The notes under the pieces are model-generated. The model did not search any database. It had not been told where the DNA came from and was given only the letters and a program-made list of their open reading frames with translations. Below, piece after piece: positions 16,608 through 25,227 of a stretch of 64,000 bases of DNA. Location: contig NZ_JANFMV010000001.1 of NCBI RefSeq assembly GCF_024385575.1, forward strand, positions 3,997,681-4,061,680, written 5' to 3'. This stretch comes from Rhizobium sp. NRK18. Lineage in GTDB: Bacteria > Pseudomonadota > Alphaproteobacteria > Rhizobiales > Rhizobiaceae. Every line of letters starts with the position of its first letter. Position 1 is the stretch's first letter. A program made the position numbers and the translations under genes.

Positions 16608-18023
16608 TTAGCCGACCAGCTTGCCGGGATTGAAGAGATTGTCCGGATCGAGGAACCGCTTCATTTCGCCGATCCAGCGCAGCTTCACCGGGTCAGCGGT
16701 TTCGGTAAGCGAGTGGATACGTTTGGAACCCACGCCGTGTTCCGCCGAAAACGAGCCGCCGAGGAAGCGGATATCCTTGTAGAGGGCGGCTTCCGCCGCA
16801 GCGAGCGTTTCGGCGGGCATCTCGCCGCCGCGCCGGTTCAGGATGATGTGCAGGTTGCCATCGGCGATATGGCCGAAGATGAGGGGCTTCAGGTCCGGAT
16901 CGACCGCCTGCAGGCCTTCTTCGAGGCGCGCCACATAGGCTTCGGTCTCGGAGAGCGGAACCGACACATCGTAGGACGGGGCTGCCGGGAAGGCATGATA
17001 GACCTGCTCGGTGTCTTCCCGCAGACGCCAGAGCGCATCGCGCTGGGCGAGCGAACTTGCAAGCACCGCCTCGGTTTCCGGGAAGCGCTCGAGCATCGTC
17101 TCGTAGAGCACGGCGATATCCTCGGCGAGGCGCACTTCGTCGTGTCCGGCAAACGACAGGAGAAGATTGACCGGATTGTCATTTCGATAACCGGGCGCGC
17201 TCCAGCCGTGATTGCCGGCCGAAAAGCCGAAAAAGCCGCTCCACATGGCTTCGGCGGCGGCAAGCTGACCGGACTTCAGCGTACGCGCCTCTGTCAGGAG
17301 CGCGAAGACGGCGGCAAGTGAGGGAAGTCCGAAGAGCGCGGTTGCGCCTTCCGGCACCAGCGGCTCCAGCTTGACGGCGACGCGGGTCACGATTCCGAGC
17401 GTTCCTTCCGCGCCGATGAAGAGATGCTTGAGATCGTAGCCGGCGGAGTTCTTGACGACCCGGGTCAGATCCGAAAACACGCTGCCATCTGCGAGAACGG
17501 CCTCAAGACCGAGAACGCGATGCCGCATGACGCCGTTGCGGAAGGCCATGATGCCACCGGCATTGGTCGATACCAACCCGCCGATCGTCGCCGACCCGCG
17601 CGCGGCGAGATCGATGCCCGGCGACAGCCCGTCCACGGCAGCGGCTTCCTGCAAGGTCTGCAATATGGCGCCTGCCTCGACGACCGCAACCTGCTCGACG
17701 GGGTCGAGACGCTCGATCCGGTTCATGCGTTCCAGGCTGACGACGATCTCGCCGGCCTTCGAGATGCCGCCGCCCACGAGCCCCGTCTTGCCGCCGTGCG
17801 GCACGATGGCGATGCGGTGTTCCCGGCAGAGCCGGACGACGGCGGCGACCTGGTCGGTGGAGCCCGGATAGACGACCACCCCGCAGCGCAGGTTGTCCGG
17901 ATGCCAGCCCGGATCTGCGCCCAACACATCCGCGCCGGTCTTCACGTTCCTCGGCCCGACCGCCTCTTCAAGTGACGAGAGGAAGCCCGCGGGCAGGACG
18001 GCACTGTTATCGATCGCATTCAC
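16608..18023 (-). CDS. FAD-linked D-2-hydroxyacid dehydrogenase (GlcD/D-lactate dehydrogenase family)
   Basis: 471 residues: FAD_binding_4 domain (about 35-215; VPHGGKTGLVGGG and GGLVSTNAGGIMAFRNGVMRH) and a C-terminal FAD-oxidase domain (LIFGHIADGNLHI; SAEHGVGSKRIHSL). These enzymes oxidise D-lactate, glycolate or D-2-hydroxyglutarate and pass electrons to the respiratory chain. The GTG start begins the conserved region; a further in-frame start at 18089 falls inside the reductase gene. Third gene after the Rieske oxygenase and its reductase, so a hydroxy-acid released by that oxygenase is a plausible substrate. Confidence 0.8.
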   Translation of the reverse strand: MNAIDNSAVLPAGFLSSLEEAVGPRNVKTGADVLGADPGWHPDNLRCGVVVYPGSTDQVAAVVRLCREHRIAIVPHGGKTGLVGGGISKAGEIVVSLERMNRIERLDPVEQVAVVEAGAILQTLQEAAAVDGLSPGIDLAARGSATIGGLVSTNAGGIMAFRNGVMRHRVLGLEAVLADGSVFSDLTRVVKNSAGYDLKHLFIGAEGTLGIVTRVAVKLEPLVPEGATALFGLPSLAAVFALLTEARTLKSGQLAAAEAMWSGFFGFSAGNHGWSAPGYRNDNPVNLLLSFAGHDEVRLAEDIAVLYETMLERFPETEAVLASSLAQRDALWRLREDTEQVYHAFPAAPSYDVSVPLSETEAYVARLEEGLQAVDPDLKPLIFGHIADGNLHIILNRRGGEMPAETLAAAEAALYKDIRFLGGSFSAEHGVGSKRIHSLTETADPVKLRWIGEMKRFLDPDNLFNPGKLVG

Positions 18024-18046
18024 GGTGGTTGTCTTTCTTTGGGGTG

Positions 18047-19126
18047 TTACAGGTCCAGCACCATTGGCTGCAGCGGCCTGGAGCAGCAAAGCAAAACATC
18101 GTTCTCGTCCAGCTCGTCAAGCGGCTCCTCGAAATATTCCACCTTTCCTTCCGTCACTCTGCACTTACATGACCCGCAAATTCCGGCACGGCAGCTGAAC
18201 TCGGGCGACAGGCCCTGGTCCTCGAGGAAGGAAAGCAATGAGGAGGCGGACGGATCCCAGATCAGGTCCTTTTCCGACTTCGAGAGACGAATGGCCAAAC
18301 CGGAAGACACATCGGCCGATGGTACAGGCGCTTCCACCTTCCGGACCGGTGCTGCAGTTTGCGCGCCGAGCTTTTTCCCGTTGGTGAAGAACTCGTAGGC
18401 GATCCGCTCTTCGCGAACTCCAAGTCCGGTCAGGAGTCCGAACATGGCCTGCATGAATGGCTCGGGTCCGCACATGTAGACGTCGTAATCGTCAAGCGGC
18501 AGAAAGCCCTGCAGGACCTCGCGCGTGATCGTACCCGCCGTCTGGAAACGGACCGCGGCGTGGTCTTCATCCGTCGGCGTGCGGTAACAGATGTGGCTGT
18601 GGATGCCGGGTCTGACGGCTTGCAGCGCACGCACCTCGTCGCCGAGGGCCTGCACCTCGCCATTCTCGCAGGCGTGCAGGAAATAGACCGGACGGTCGCT
18701 CTGGTGCGCCAGCTCGTGCAGCATCGAGATCATCGGCGTCAGCCCGACGCCTCCGCTCAAGAGGAGGACGGCGCGCGTGCTGCATGCGTCGAGCGTGAAA
18801 TCACCCGACGGCCCCGCGATTTCGAGCACGTCGCCCGGATTGACCGTGTCATGCAGCAGCGCCGAGGCGTGCTCGGTGCCGGGAGCGCTCTCGCGCTTGA
18901 CCGTGATCCGGTAACGTCCCTGAAGGCTCGGCGGCGAGGACACCGTATAGGTTCGGCGCAGTGTCCTGCCCGCTTCGCCCATGGGTACGGGAATGTTGAC
19001 GGTCAGGAACTGGCCTGCCTTGAAAGGCAGCCAGTCTCCTTCCTTTGACGGCTCGAGAAGGAAAGACGTGATGACCGCGCTTTCCCTTACCTTCTCGACG
19101 ACGGTGAATTTGCGAAAGCCGCTCAT
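18047..19126 (-). CDS. Oxygenase reductase with FNR-type flavin domain and C-terminal 2Fe-2S ferredoxin
   Basis: 359 residues. Order: ferredoxin-reductase beta barrel (LRRTYTVSS, about 57-65), NAD(P)-binding domain (LLSGGVGLTPMISML and VYMCGPEPFM), linker, then a plant-type 2Fe-2S domain (CRAGICGSCKC with the fourth Cys in VLLCC). It feeds electrons from NAD(P)H to a terminal Rieske oxygenase. The ATG overlaps the stop of the oxygenase gene (ATGA), so the two are an obligate pair. Same architecture as VanB and carnitine monooxygenase reductase, but with a longer linker (about 270-290). Confidence 0.88.
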   Translation of the reverse strand: MSGFRKFTVVEKVRESAVITSFLLEPSKEGDWLPFKAGQFLTVNIPVPMGEAGRTLRRTYTVSSPPSLQGRYRITVKRESAPGTEHASALLHDTVNPGDVLEIAGPSGDFTLDACSTRAVLLLSGGVGLTPMISMLHELAHQSDRPVYFLHACENGEVQALGDEVRALQAVRPGIHSHICYRTPTDEDHAAVRFQTAGTITREVLQGFLPLDDYDVYMCGPEPFMQAMFGLLTGLGVREERIAYEFFTNGKKLGAQTAAPVRKVEAPVPSADVSSGLAIRLSKSEKDLIWDPSASSLLSFLEDQGLSPEFSCRAGICGSCKCRVTEGKVEYFEEPLDELDENDVLLCCSRPLQPMVLDL

Positions 19127-20163
19127 TCCGCCGCTTCAGCCGTCACTGCGTTTTCCGCCTCGATCATCTGCGCCAGGCGTCGGCGGAAGCGCAGCGGGCC
19201 GACGTCGATCTTGAGGTCGAGGTTCGGTGTGTGCTTGTTGGCCATTCCATGATGGACGGCTTCGAGCACGGCCTTGTCCTCTTCGAAGGCGCCGCGGACC
19301 GACTTGGCGAAGCGGGCCGAGACATCCGGGTCGTCGGGTGCGAAATTGCGCATCTGGAACCAGAAGTACCGGGTGCTGTTCTCGTCGACCGGCGTCATGA
19401 AATTGTAGCTGTCCATCCAGAAGGCATTTGCCGGCAGGTTGGTCTCGTCACCACCGGTGCCAACCGGCGTGAAAATGGCCTTGATGATGGCATTCGACGG
19501 ATAGCGCACTTCGTAATGCTGCTTGCGGTCGCAATTGCCGGAAAACTGCAGGAATGGCGCGTAGAAGGGTGCCGGCTCGCTGTCGAGCATCCACCGCCAT
19601 ACGACGACACCATCATCCTTGATCGTCGTCTGGAGCGGCGTTTCCTCGCATGCGGAACTCGCAAACGAGCTCTGGTGCACCCAGGCGACGTGCGAGGGGT
19701 CGAGCAGGTTGTCGGTGAGATAAAGATAGTTGGCGGCAAGCTGCATGGAGTCGCCACGATTGATGCCCCATGTCGGGTCGTCAAAGTGCTCGACCTCGAA
19801 GATGTCGTCGGGATTGGCCTTCTCGGCCTCGCCCATCCAGATCCAGATGAGGCCGTAACGCTCCTCTACAGGATAGGACCGTACCCGCGCCACATGCGGA
19901 ATGCGCTCCGCACCCGGCACGCGGGTGCAGGCGCCGGAACAGTCGAACGTCAGGCCGTGATAGCCGCATTCGACGTCGTCACCCTTCAACCGCCCCATCG
20001 AGAGCGGCAGCTTTCTGTGCGGACAGGCATCTTCGAGCGCCACCGGGCGTCCGTCCGCGGTGCGATAGAGCACAATCGGCTCGCCGAGGATTTTCATCGG
20101 GGTCAACTGCCGACCAACCTCGTTATCCCAGGCGGCGGCGTACCAGGCGTTCTTCAAAAACAT
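19123..20163 (-). CDS. Rieske non-haem iron oxygenase, terminal component (VanA/O-demethylase-like)
   Basis: 346 residues. Rieske centre C47-x-H49 ... C66-x2-H69 (ACPHRKLPLSMG; CGYHGLTF). Mononuclear iron site N152, D155, H158, H163 (NLLDPSHVAWVH). Size and motifs fit the VanA/dicamba O-demethylase branch, which removes methyl groups from aryl ethers or hydroxylates small substrates. The ATG at 20163 is preferred over one 15 bases upstream because GAGGG lies at the right distance. Divergent from a LysR gene with two dyads between. Aromatic versus amino-acid-like substrate is undecided; importers on both sides belong to the polar amino-acid class. Confidence 0.85.
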   Translation of the reverse strand: MFLKNAWYAAAWDNEVGRQLTPMKILGEPIVLYRTADGRPVALEDACPHRKLPLSMGRLKGDDVECGYHGLTFDCSGACTRVPGAERIPHVARVRSYPVEERYGLIWIWMGEAEKANPDDIFEVEHFDDPTWGINRGDSMQLAANYLYLTDNLLDPSHVAWVHQSSFASSACEETPLQTTIKDDGVVVWRWMLDSEPAPFYAPFLQFSGNCDRKQHYEVRYPSNAIIKAIFTPVGTGGDETNLPANAFWMDSYNFMTPVDENSTRYFWFQMRNFAPDDPDVSARFAKSVRGAFEEDKAVLEAVHHGMANKHTPNLDLKIDVGPLRFRRRLAQMIEAENAVTAEAAE

Positions 20164-20221
20164 GTCACCCTCTTTCATTCGTTATCTCTCGTCGATGTTC
20201 ATCGCGATCGGCCTTGGAGAC

Positions 20222-20259
20222 AAGCAATCTGAATTGCTTTTAATTTTAGTTGAGCTAAA
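20222..20259. promoter_or_regulatory. Two dyads between Rieske and LysR genes, candidate LysR operators
   Basis: AAGCAA-TCTGAA-TTGCTT (20222-20239) is a perfect 6-bp inverted repeat. TTTAG-TTGAG-CTAAA (20245-20259) is a perfect 5-bp one and also fits the LysR T-N11-A rule. Both lie in the 122-base divergent gap, a classical arrangement of a LysR recognition site and activation site. Confidence 0.5.
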
Positions 20260-20285
20260 CTGATCGAAAATCCGCCACGAGACCC

Positions 20286-21215
20286 ATGTCAGAACAGATC
20301 TCGCTCAGAAACCTTCAGGCATTCGAAGCGATCGGTCGCTGCGGCGGCGTGACGGCGGCGGCCCGCGACCTCGGCGTATCGCCCGGCGCGATCAGCCAGC
20401 ACGTGCATCTGATCGAGGAAAATCTGGGAGTGAAGCTGATCGAACGGCGCGGTCGGACGGTGGAGCTGACCTCCTGGGGAAAGCTCTATTATGAGGAAAT
20501 CGCCAAGGGATTTTCACAAATCCGCGGCGCGCAGGACGTCATCGATCGTGCCCGCAATGCCGACGCGATCATCCTGAGTGCGCTGCCTTCCGTCGCCTCT
20601 CGATGGATCGGCCAGCGGATATTCGACTGGCATGAACAGCATCCGGACTCGAACATCAAGGTCGTCGGAACAGGCAGCGAACCCCGTCTCGGCCGCGATG
20701 TCGCGGACTTCCGCATAACCTATGGGGAGTCCATCGCGAACCACGAGCATTTCGTCGAACTTTTCACCGATTGGGCCGTGCCGGTCTGCTCGCCAAAGCT
20801 TCTGGCCGGCCAGACGCTCGAACGTCCCGAAGACCTCTTCTCGCTGCCGCTTCTCTTCATATCCTGGGACCAGCGATACAAGCCGCAGCCGCGATGGGCC
20901 GACTGGGCGTCCCTGATCTCAGCTCCCTTCACCCGGACGGACAGCGGGCTCTCCTTCACACTGTCCAGCGGCGCCATAGATGCAGCCGTCGCCGGACGCG
21001 GCATCGTGCTTGCCCAGGTCTCGATGATCACCGACGAGCTGGCGACAAAAAGCCTGGTCATTCCCTTCGACATCCGCCTGAAGCTGACCGAAAGCTACTG
21101 GCTCGCCTGGGACCGCGCCGCTCTTCAAAAGCCGCATGCAGCGGCCTTCAAGACCTGGCTCATCGCCATTTCACGCGAACAGGCGCGCCTGTCCGCACCT
21201 CCGGTTGCGCGTTAG
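20286..21215 (+). CDS. LysR-family regulator (GcvA-like) of the Rieske operon
   Basis: 309 residues. Helix-turn-helix LQAFEAIGRCGGVTAAARDL with SPGAISQHVHLIEENLGVKL, then a GcvA-type effector domain (PSVASRWIGQRIFDWHEQHP). Transcribed away from the Rieske oxygenase operon across a gap with two palindromes, so it most likely controls that operon. It may also influence the importer operon that follows 173 bases downstream on the same strand. Confidence 0.85.
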   Translation: MSEQISLRNLQAFEAIGRCGGVTAAARDLGVSPGAISQHVHLIEENLGVKLIERRGRTVELTSWGKLYYEEIAKGFSQIRGAQDVIDRARNADAIILSALPSVASRWIGQRIFDWHEQHPDSNIKVVGTGSEPRLGRDVADFRITYGESIANHEHFVELFTDWAVPVCSPKLLAGQTLERPEDLFSLPLLFISWDQRYKPQPRWADWASLISAPFTRTDSGLSFTLSSGAIDAAVAGRGIVLAQVSMITDELATKSLVIPFDIRLKLTESYWLAWDRAALQKPHAAAFKTWLIAISREQARLSAPPVAR

Positions 21216-21295
21216 GCAGACAGCCGCGCGGCCTGGCATCGATGCCGTTTCCGAATCCGAAACAACCATATTGACAGATCGTTTTCTTCTCGATC

Positions 21296-21313
21296 TATTT
21301 GTATAGTCAAATA
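21296..21313. promoter_or_regulatory. Palindrome TATTTG-N6-CAAATA upstream of the importer, candidate GntR/HutC operator
   Basis: Perfect 6-bp inverted repeat around TATAGT, 75 bases before the binding-protein ATG. A TTGACA box at 21271-21276 precedes it, so a bound protein would cover the promoter or its start site. The core TTGTATAGTCAA resembles HutC-type sites (CTTGTATGTACAAG in Pseudomonas, from memory). The HutC-like gene at 24444 in the same operon is the obvious candidate. Confidence 0.45.
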
Positions 21314-21388
21314 CAGAAGCAGGACCAAAACCTGCGCTATCACCGGGAACATAACGCCCCATCGTGTTGGGGGAAACTGGAGAGAACC

Positions 21389-22216
21389 ATGCGGATGAAT
21401 CGTATCCTGAAGGCGGCCGCAGCCACCGCCATCATTCTTGCCTCGTCGCTCAGCGCGCATGCCGCGGACGTCCTTGAAAGCGTCAAGAGCTCAGGCGTCC
21501 TGAAGGTCGGCACGGAAACCGCCTTCGCGCCGTTCGACTATATCGACGCCGGCGAACATGTCGGCCTGAACGTCGATCTCTTCGCCGAAATCGGCAAGGA
21601 ACTCGGCGTGAAGATCGAATGGGTCGCCCTGCCTTGGGAAGGCGTTCTGCCGGGCCTCGAAGCCGGCAAGTTCGACATCGTGGCCGGCCCGGCAACCATC
21701 ACCAAGGCCCGTACCGAGCGCTACCGCTTCACGCCGCCGATCGCCGAAGCAACCGTTGCAATCCTGAAGAAGGCTGGCGATGACACGATCAGCAAGCCGG
21801 AAGACATTGCCGGCAAGGCAATCGGCGCCGGCAAGGCGTCCGCCCAGCTCGATCAGCTCAAGACCTTCGGCGACACCCTGTCCAAGCCCGTGGAAATCCG
21901 CGAATATCCGGGCAATACCGAAGCCTATGCCGACCTCGCCGCCGGCCGCATCGCCGGTGTCGCCAATTCGCTTCCGAACATCTCCTTCGTCGCCAAGCAG
22001 CGTCCTGACACGTTCGCCGTCGTGCTCCCGCCCTTCGGCGTAAAGGCCTATTTCGGCTATCCGGGCATGAAGGATGCCGACCATGCGTCGCTGATGGACG
22101 CGATCGACCAGGCCATGCTGAAGATCAAGGCAGACGGTCGCCTCGCCGAAATTCAGAAGAAGTGGTTCGGCGCCAGCTTCGATACGCCTGATTTCGTCAA
22201 AGAACCCGCACTCTGA
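21389..22216 (+). CDS. Polar amino-acid-type ABC substrate-binding protein
   Basis: 275 residues, signal peptide ending at SAHAAD, then the family 3 core GVLKVGTETAFAPFDYID, a canonical alpha-amino-acid-binding entry. The C terminus (AEIQKKWFGASFDTP) is also typical. The chosen ATG has GGAGAG in front; an in-frame start at 21299 would put 30 unrelated residues before the signal peptide. First gene of the operon binding protein, permease, permease, ATPase, GntR regulator, aminotransferase. Confidence 0.9.
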   Translation: MRMNRILKAAAATAIILASSLSAHAADVLESVKSSGVLKVGTETAFAPFDYIDAGEHVGLNVDLFAEIGKELGVKIEWVALPWEGVLPGLEAGKFDIVAGPATITKARTERYRFTPPIAEATVAILKKAGDDTISKPEDIAGKAIGAGKASAQLDQLKTFGDTLSKPVEIREYPGNTEAYADLAAGRIAGVANSLPNISFVAKQRPDTFAVVLPPFGVKAYFGYPGMKDADHASLMDAIDQAMLKIKADGRLAEIQKKWFGASFDTPDFVKEPAL

Positions 22217-22229
22217 CATCTATCGGCCG

Positions 22230-22269
22230 GAGGCCGGACGGGAGCACAACACGCTCCGCATCCGGCCTC
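22230..22269 (+). promoter_or_regulatory. Intercistronic stem-loop after binding-protein gene
   Basis: Outer 9-bp stem GAGGCCGGA / TCCGGCCTC, a small internal loop, then inner 5-bp stem GGAGC / GCTCC. Followed by a pyrimidine tract (TTCCTCTCC). It could stop part of the transcripts or protect the binding-protein mRNA, giving more binding protein than permease. Confidence 0.65.
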
Positions 22270-22308
22270 TTCCTCTCCGCCGTCGAGCAAATGCGGACGA
22301 CCTAGGCA

Positions 22309-22947
22309 ATGTCTACAAAACTGTTCTGGCTGCTTGTGCAGGCGTCCGTCCATACGGTCGTCATCAGCATCGTGTCGATCGTGATCGGCCTCATCCTGGC
22401 GATCCTCATCTCGGCCTGCCTGCTTTCGGGCAAGCGATGGCTGGTGAAGCTTTCGCGCATCTATGTCAGCTTCTTTCGCGGCGTGCCGCTGCTCGTGCAG
22501 CTGCTGCTGATCTACAATCTCCTGCCGGTCATCGGCATCAACGTGCCGAGCGTGGTCGCGGCGATTGCCGGACTGGCGCTCTGCACGTCGGCCTATCAGG
22601 CGGAAAACCTTCGCGGCGGTTTTGAAAGCGTGCCGGTCGGCCTGATCGAATCCGCCGACATGGCCGGGTTGAGCCCTCGTCAGACATTCCGGCGCATCCG
22701 CGTGCCGCTCGCCATCCGCATGACGCTTCCGGCGCTCATCAACGAGGCCATCCTGATCCTGAAATCGTCCTCCCTGATTTCCGTTGTCGGCGTTGTCGAA
22801 TTGACCCGTATGGCGCAGGACCTGTCGGCCAGCACATTCCAGCCCCTGCCGATCTTCGCCGCCGCCGGCCTTCTCTACCTCATCATCAACTGGGTGGTCG
22901 CGCTGCTCGGACGCGTCGTTGAACGAACCTTGCCGGGACAAGCCTGA
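22309..22947 (+). CDS. Polar amino-acid-type ABC permease
   Basis: 212 residues with about four or five membrane segments. YVSFFRGVPLLVQLLLIYNLLP and the loop ESADMAGLSPRQTFRRIRVP mark the HisM/GlnP family. Its last base is the first base of the next permease ATG (TGATG coupling). Slightly shorter than the usual 220-240 residues. Confidence 0.88.
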   Translation: MSTKLFWLLVQASVHTVVISIVSIVIGLILAILISACLLSGKRWLVKLSRIYVSFFRGVPLLVQLLLIYNLLPVIGINVPSVVAAIAGLALCTSAYQAENLRGGFESVPVGLIESADMAGLSPRQTFRRIRVPLAIRMTLPALINEAILILKSSSLISVVGVVELTRMAQDLSASTFQPLPIFAAAGLLYLIINWVVALLGRVVERTLPGQA

Positions 22948-23609
22948 TGACTTTCGATACCACCCTGATCCTCGACAGCCTGCCGGCGATCTTCAAGGGA
23001 GCGCTGGTCACCCTGTCGCTGTGGATCGGCGGCACGATCGGCGCCGTGATCCTCGGCTTCTTCGTGGCGGTCGTCCGGCGCTATGGTCCGGCGCCCGCAG
23101 CGGCTGTCCTTGCGCTCTGCGTCGAGGTCCTCCGCGGCACGCCCTTCCTGATCCAGATCTTCCTTCTCTATTACGGCGGGCCCTATGCCGGGATATCGCT
23201 CGATCCCATTCCGGCCGGCCTCCTCTGCCTCTGCCTTTATGGCGCGGCCTATTTCAGCGAGATCTTCCGCGCCGGCTTCCTCGCTGTTCCGAGAGGCCAC
23301 ATCGAGGCCGCGGAGTGCCTCGGCTTCACCCGCGGACAGATCATCCGGCGGATCCTGCTGCCGGAAATGACCATGCTCGTGCTGCCGCCATCGACCAACA
23401 TGTCGATTATTCTGCTCAAGGAAACGGCCGTTCTCTCGATCATCACCGTTCCGGAAATGACGCTGACGATCAGCGCTCTCGGCTCCCAGCAATATGCCTT
23501 CCTCGAAGCCATCTTCCTGCTCGCCATCATCTATTGGGGTCTCGTGGAACTGGCCGGCAGACTGGGCCGCGCCGCCGAAACCCGGCTCTCCAGATACAGG
23601 TTCTCCTAG
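22947..23609 (+). CDS. Polar amino-acid-type ABC permease
   Basis: 220 residues, same family as the preceding gene; CVEVLRGTPFLIQIFLLYYGGP and EAAECLGFTRGQIIRRILLPE are the diagnostic segments. The second half-channel of the importer. Two bases separate it from the ATPase ATG. Confidence 0.88.
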   Translation: MTFDTTLILDSLPAIFKGALVTLSLWIGGTIGAVILGFFVAVVRRYGPAPAAAVLALCVEVLRGTPFLIQIFLLYYGGPYAGISLDPIPAGLLCLCLYGAAYFSEIFRAGFLAVPRGHIEAAECLGFTRGQIIRRILLPEMTMLVLPPSTNMSIILLKETAVLSIITVPEMTLTISALGSQQYAFLEAIFLLAIIYWGLVELAGRLGRAAETRLSRYRFS

Positions 23610-23611
23610 CC

Positions 23612-24403
23612 ATGACGACACCCGCCATCGAAGTCAGAAACCTCGCGAAGAAATTCGCCGACGTCACCGTTCTCCAGGATATCGACCTGGAAGTCGCACA
23701 AGGCCAGGTGGCCTGCCTCATCGGCCCATCGGGATCCGGCAAGAGCACACTGCTCAGATGCATCGCCTTTCTTGAGGAGCATTCGCAGGGCACGATCTCG
23801 ATCGACGGGCAGGCGCTGGGCTTCTTCGAGAACGCCCAGGGCGTGCGTGAACGCCTCCCAGCATCCTCCATCCGTGAGGTGCGCTCGCGGATCGGCATGG
23901 TGTTCCAGCAGTTCAATCTGTGGCCGCACATGACTGCATTGGGCAATGTAAGCGAGGCGCTGAAGACGGTCGACGGCATGAAGAAGGCCGAGGCCGAAGA
24001 GATTGCCATGATGCAGCTGAAGAAGGTCGGTCTGGAGCATCGCGCCTCGCATTACCCGTCGCAGCTCTCCGGCGGCCAGCAGCAGCGCGTGGCGATTGCC
24101 AGAGCGCTGGCGCGTCAACCGAAGATCATGCTGTTCGACGAAGCGACATCGGCGCTCGATCCGGAGCTGACCGGCGAAGTGCTGAACGTCATGCGCAGCC
24201 TTGCCGAGGAAGGCATGACCATGGTGGTGGTCACGCATGAAATCGGCTTTGCCGCCTCCGTCGCCAACCAGATCAATTTCCTCGATCACGGCAAGCTGCT
24301 CTTCAAGGGCCCGCCGTCGGAGGTCTTCCAGAAACCGCGCCACCCGCGGCTTGAACAGTTCCTCGACACCTATCTGGACCGGGGCGCCTCCGCGCTGCTT
24401 TGA
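23612..24403 (+). CDS. Polar amino-acid-type ABC ATPase
   Basis: 263 residues. Walker A GPSGSGKSTLLR, signature LSGGQQQRVAIARAL, Walker B IMLFDEATSALDPE and switch TMVVVTHEIGFA are intact. The frame is open back to 22919 but that part is the shadow of the permease; the ATG at 23612 begins the conserved domain. An insertion after the first strand pair (AQGVRERLPASSIREVRS, about 70-90) is common in GlnQ relatives of rhizobia. Confidence 0.9.
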   Translation: MTTPAIEVRNLAKKFADVTVLQDIDLEVAQGQVACLIGPSGSGKSTLLRCIAFLEEHSQGTISIDGQALGFFENAQGVRERLPASSIREVRSRIGMVFQQFNLWPHMTALGNVSEALKTVDGMKKAEAEEIAMMQLKKVGLEHRASHYPSQLSGGQQQRVAIARALARQPKIMLFDEATSALDPELTGEVLNVMRSLAEEGMTMVVVTHEIGFAASVANQINFLDHGKLLFKGPPSEVFQKPRHPRLEQFLDTYLDRGASALL

Positions 24404-24443
24404 GAGTGGGCGGTCGCGAAACGATGCGAGACGAGATGACGCC

Positions 24444-25181
24444 ATGAACGACAGGACCAAAGCATCGACCGTCGCACCGTCACTGCATCAGCGCATCCTT
24501 GGCGACATCGAGCAGAACATCCTGACCGGCGCCTGGCCTCCCGGCCACAGGGTACCATCCGAAATCGCCCTGACGGAGCAATACCAGTGCTCGCGCATGA
24601 CGGTCAGCAAGGTGCTGGCCCAGCTTGCCCGGGCCGGCCTGATCGTCCGGCGGCGCAAGACCGGCAGTTTCGTTCTGCCGCAACGGACACACAGCGCCAT
24701 TCTCGAGATTTCCGACGTCAAGGACGAGGTCAAGGCTCTCGGCCTGCCGTATCGCTACCAGATTCTGGCGCGGCGCATCCGGCCGATTTCCAAGGATGAG
24801 GAAGCCGGCTCGCAGCCGTCCAAGCGGCAGCAGATGCTGGACGTCGAGTGCCTGCATCTGGCGGATGGCCAGCCGTTCTGCCTCGAGGAACGGAGCATAC
24901 ACCTCGCCGCTGTGCCGGATGCGGCTGAGGAAGAGTTCAAGACGCTGTCGCCGGGCGCCTGGCTTCTCAACCATGTGCCATGGACGGCGGCCGAGCACCG
25001 GATCGCGGCGATAGAGGCTTCGGAGACGGCGGCGAAAAACCTTAATATGGCGGAGGGTGCGCCATGCCTCGCCATCGAACGTCGCACATGGCGGGCTGGC
25101 GAACCGGTGACCTTCGCGCGGCTCACCTATCCGGGCCACAAATGGACGCTGACCGCACATTTCATCCCCTCGCAGAACTGA
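24444..25181 (+). CDS. GntR-family regulator, HutC/UTRA subfamily
   Basis: 245 residues: winged helix-turn-helix (SLHQRILGDIEQNIL; RVPSEIALTEQYQCSRMTVS) and a UTRA effector domain ending in FARLTYPGHKWTLTAHF, the hallmark end of HutC-type histidine-utilisation repressors, whose inducer is urocanate. Here no hut genes are visible, so the effector may be another imidazole or amino-acid derivative. It is the fifth gene of the importer operon and probably represses it through the palindrome at 21296-21313. Confidence 0.82.
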   Translation: MNDRTKASTVAPSLHQRILGDIEQNILTGAWPPGHRVPSEIALTEQYQCSRMTVSKVLAQLARAGLIVRRRKTGSFVLPQRTHSAILEISDVKDEVKALGLPYRYQILARRIRPISKDEEAGSQPSKRQQMLDVECLHLADGQPFCLEERSIHLAAVPDAAEEEFKTLSPGAWLLNHVPWTAAEHRIAAIEASETAAKNLNMAEGAPCLAIERRTWRAGEPVTFARLTYPGHKWTLTAHFIPSQN

Positions 25182-25227
25182 GGGGCGGGCGCATACCCAA
25201 TTTCTTTTCCGTAATCGGGAGATCACC

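Noticed and set aside
21233..21245. Sigma-54-like TGGCAT box upstream of the second amino-acid importer
   Set aside because: The -12 element is missing at the required spacing; the GGCATCGATGCC palindrome is short and GC-typical.
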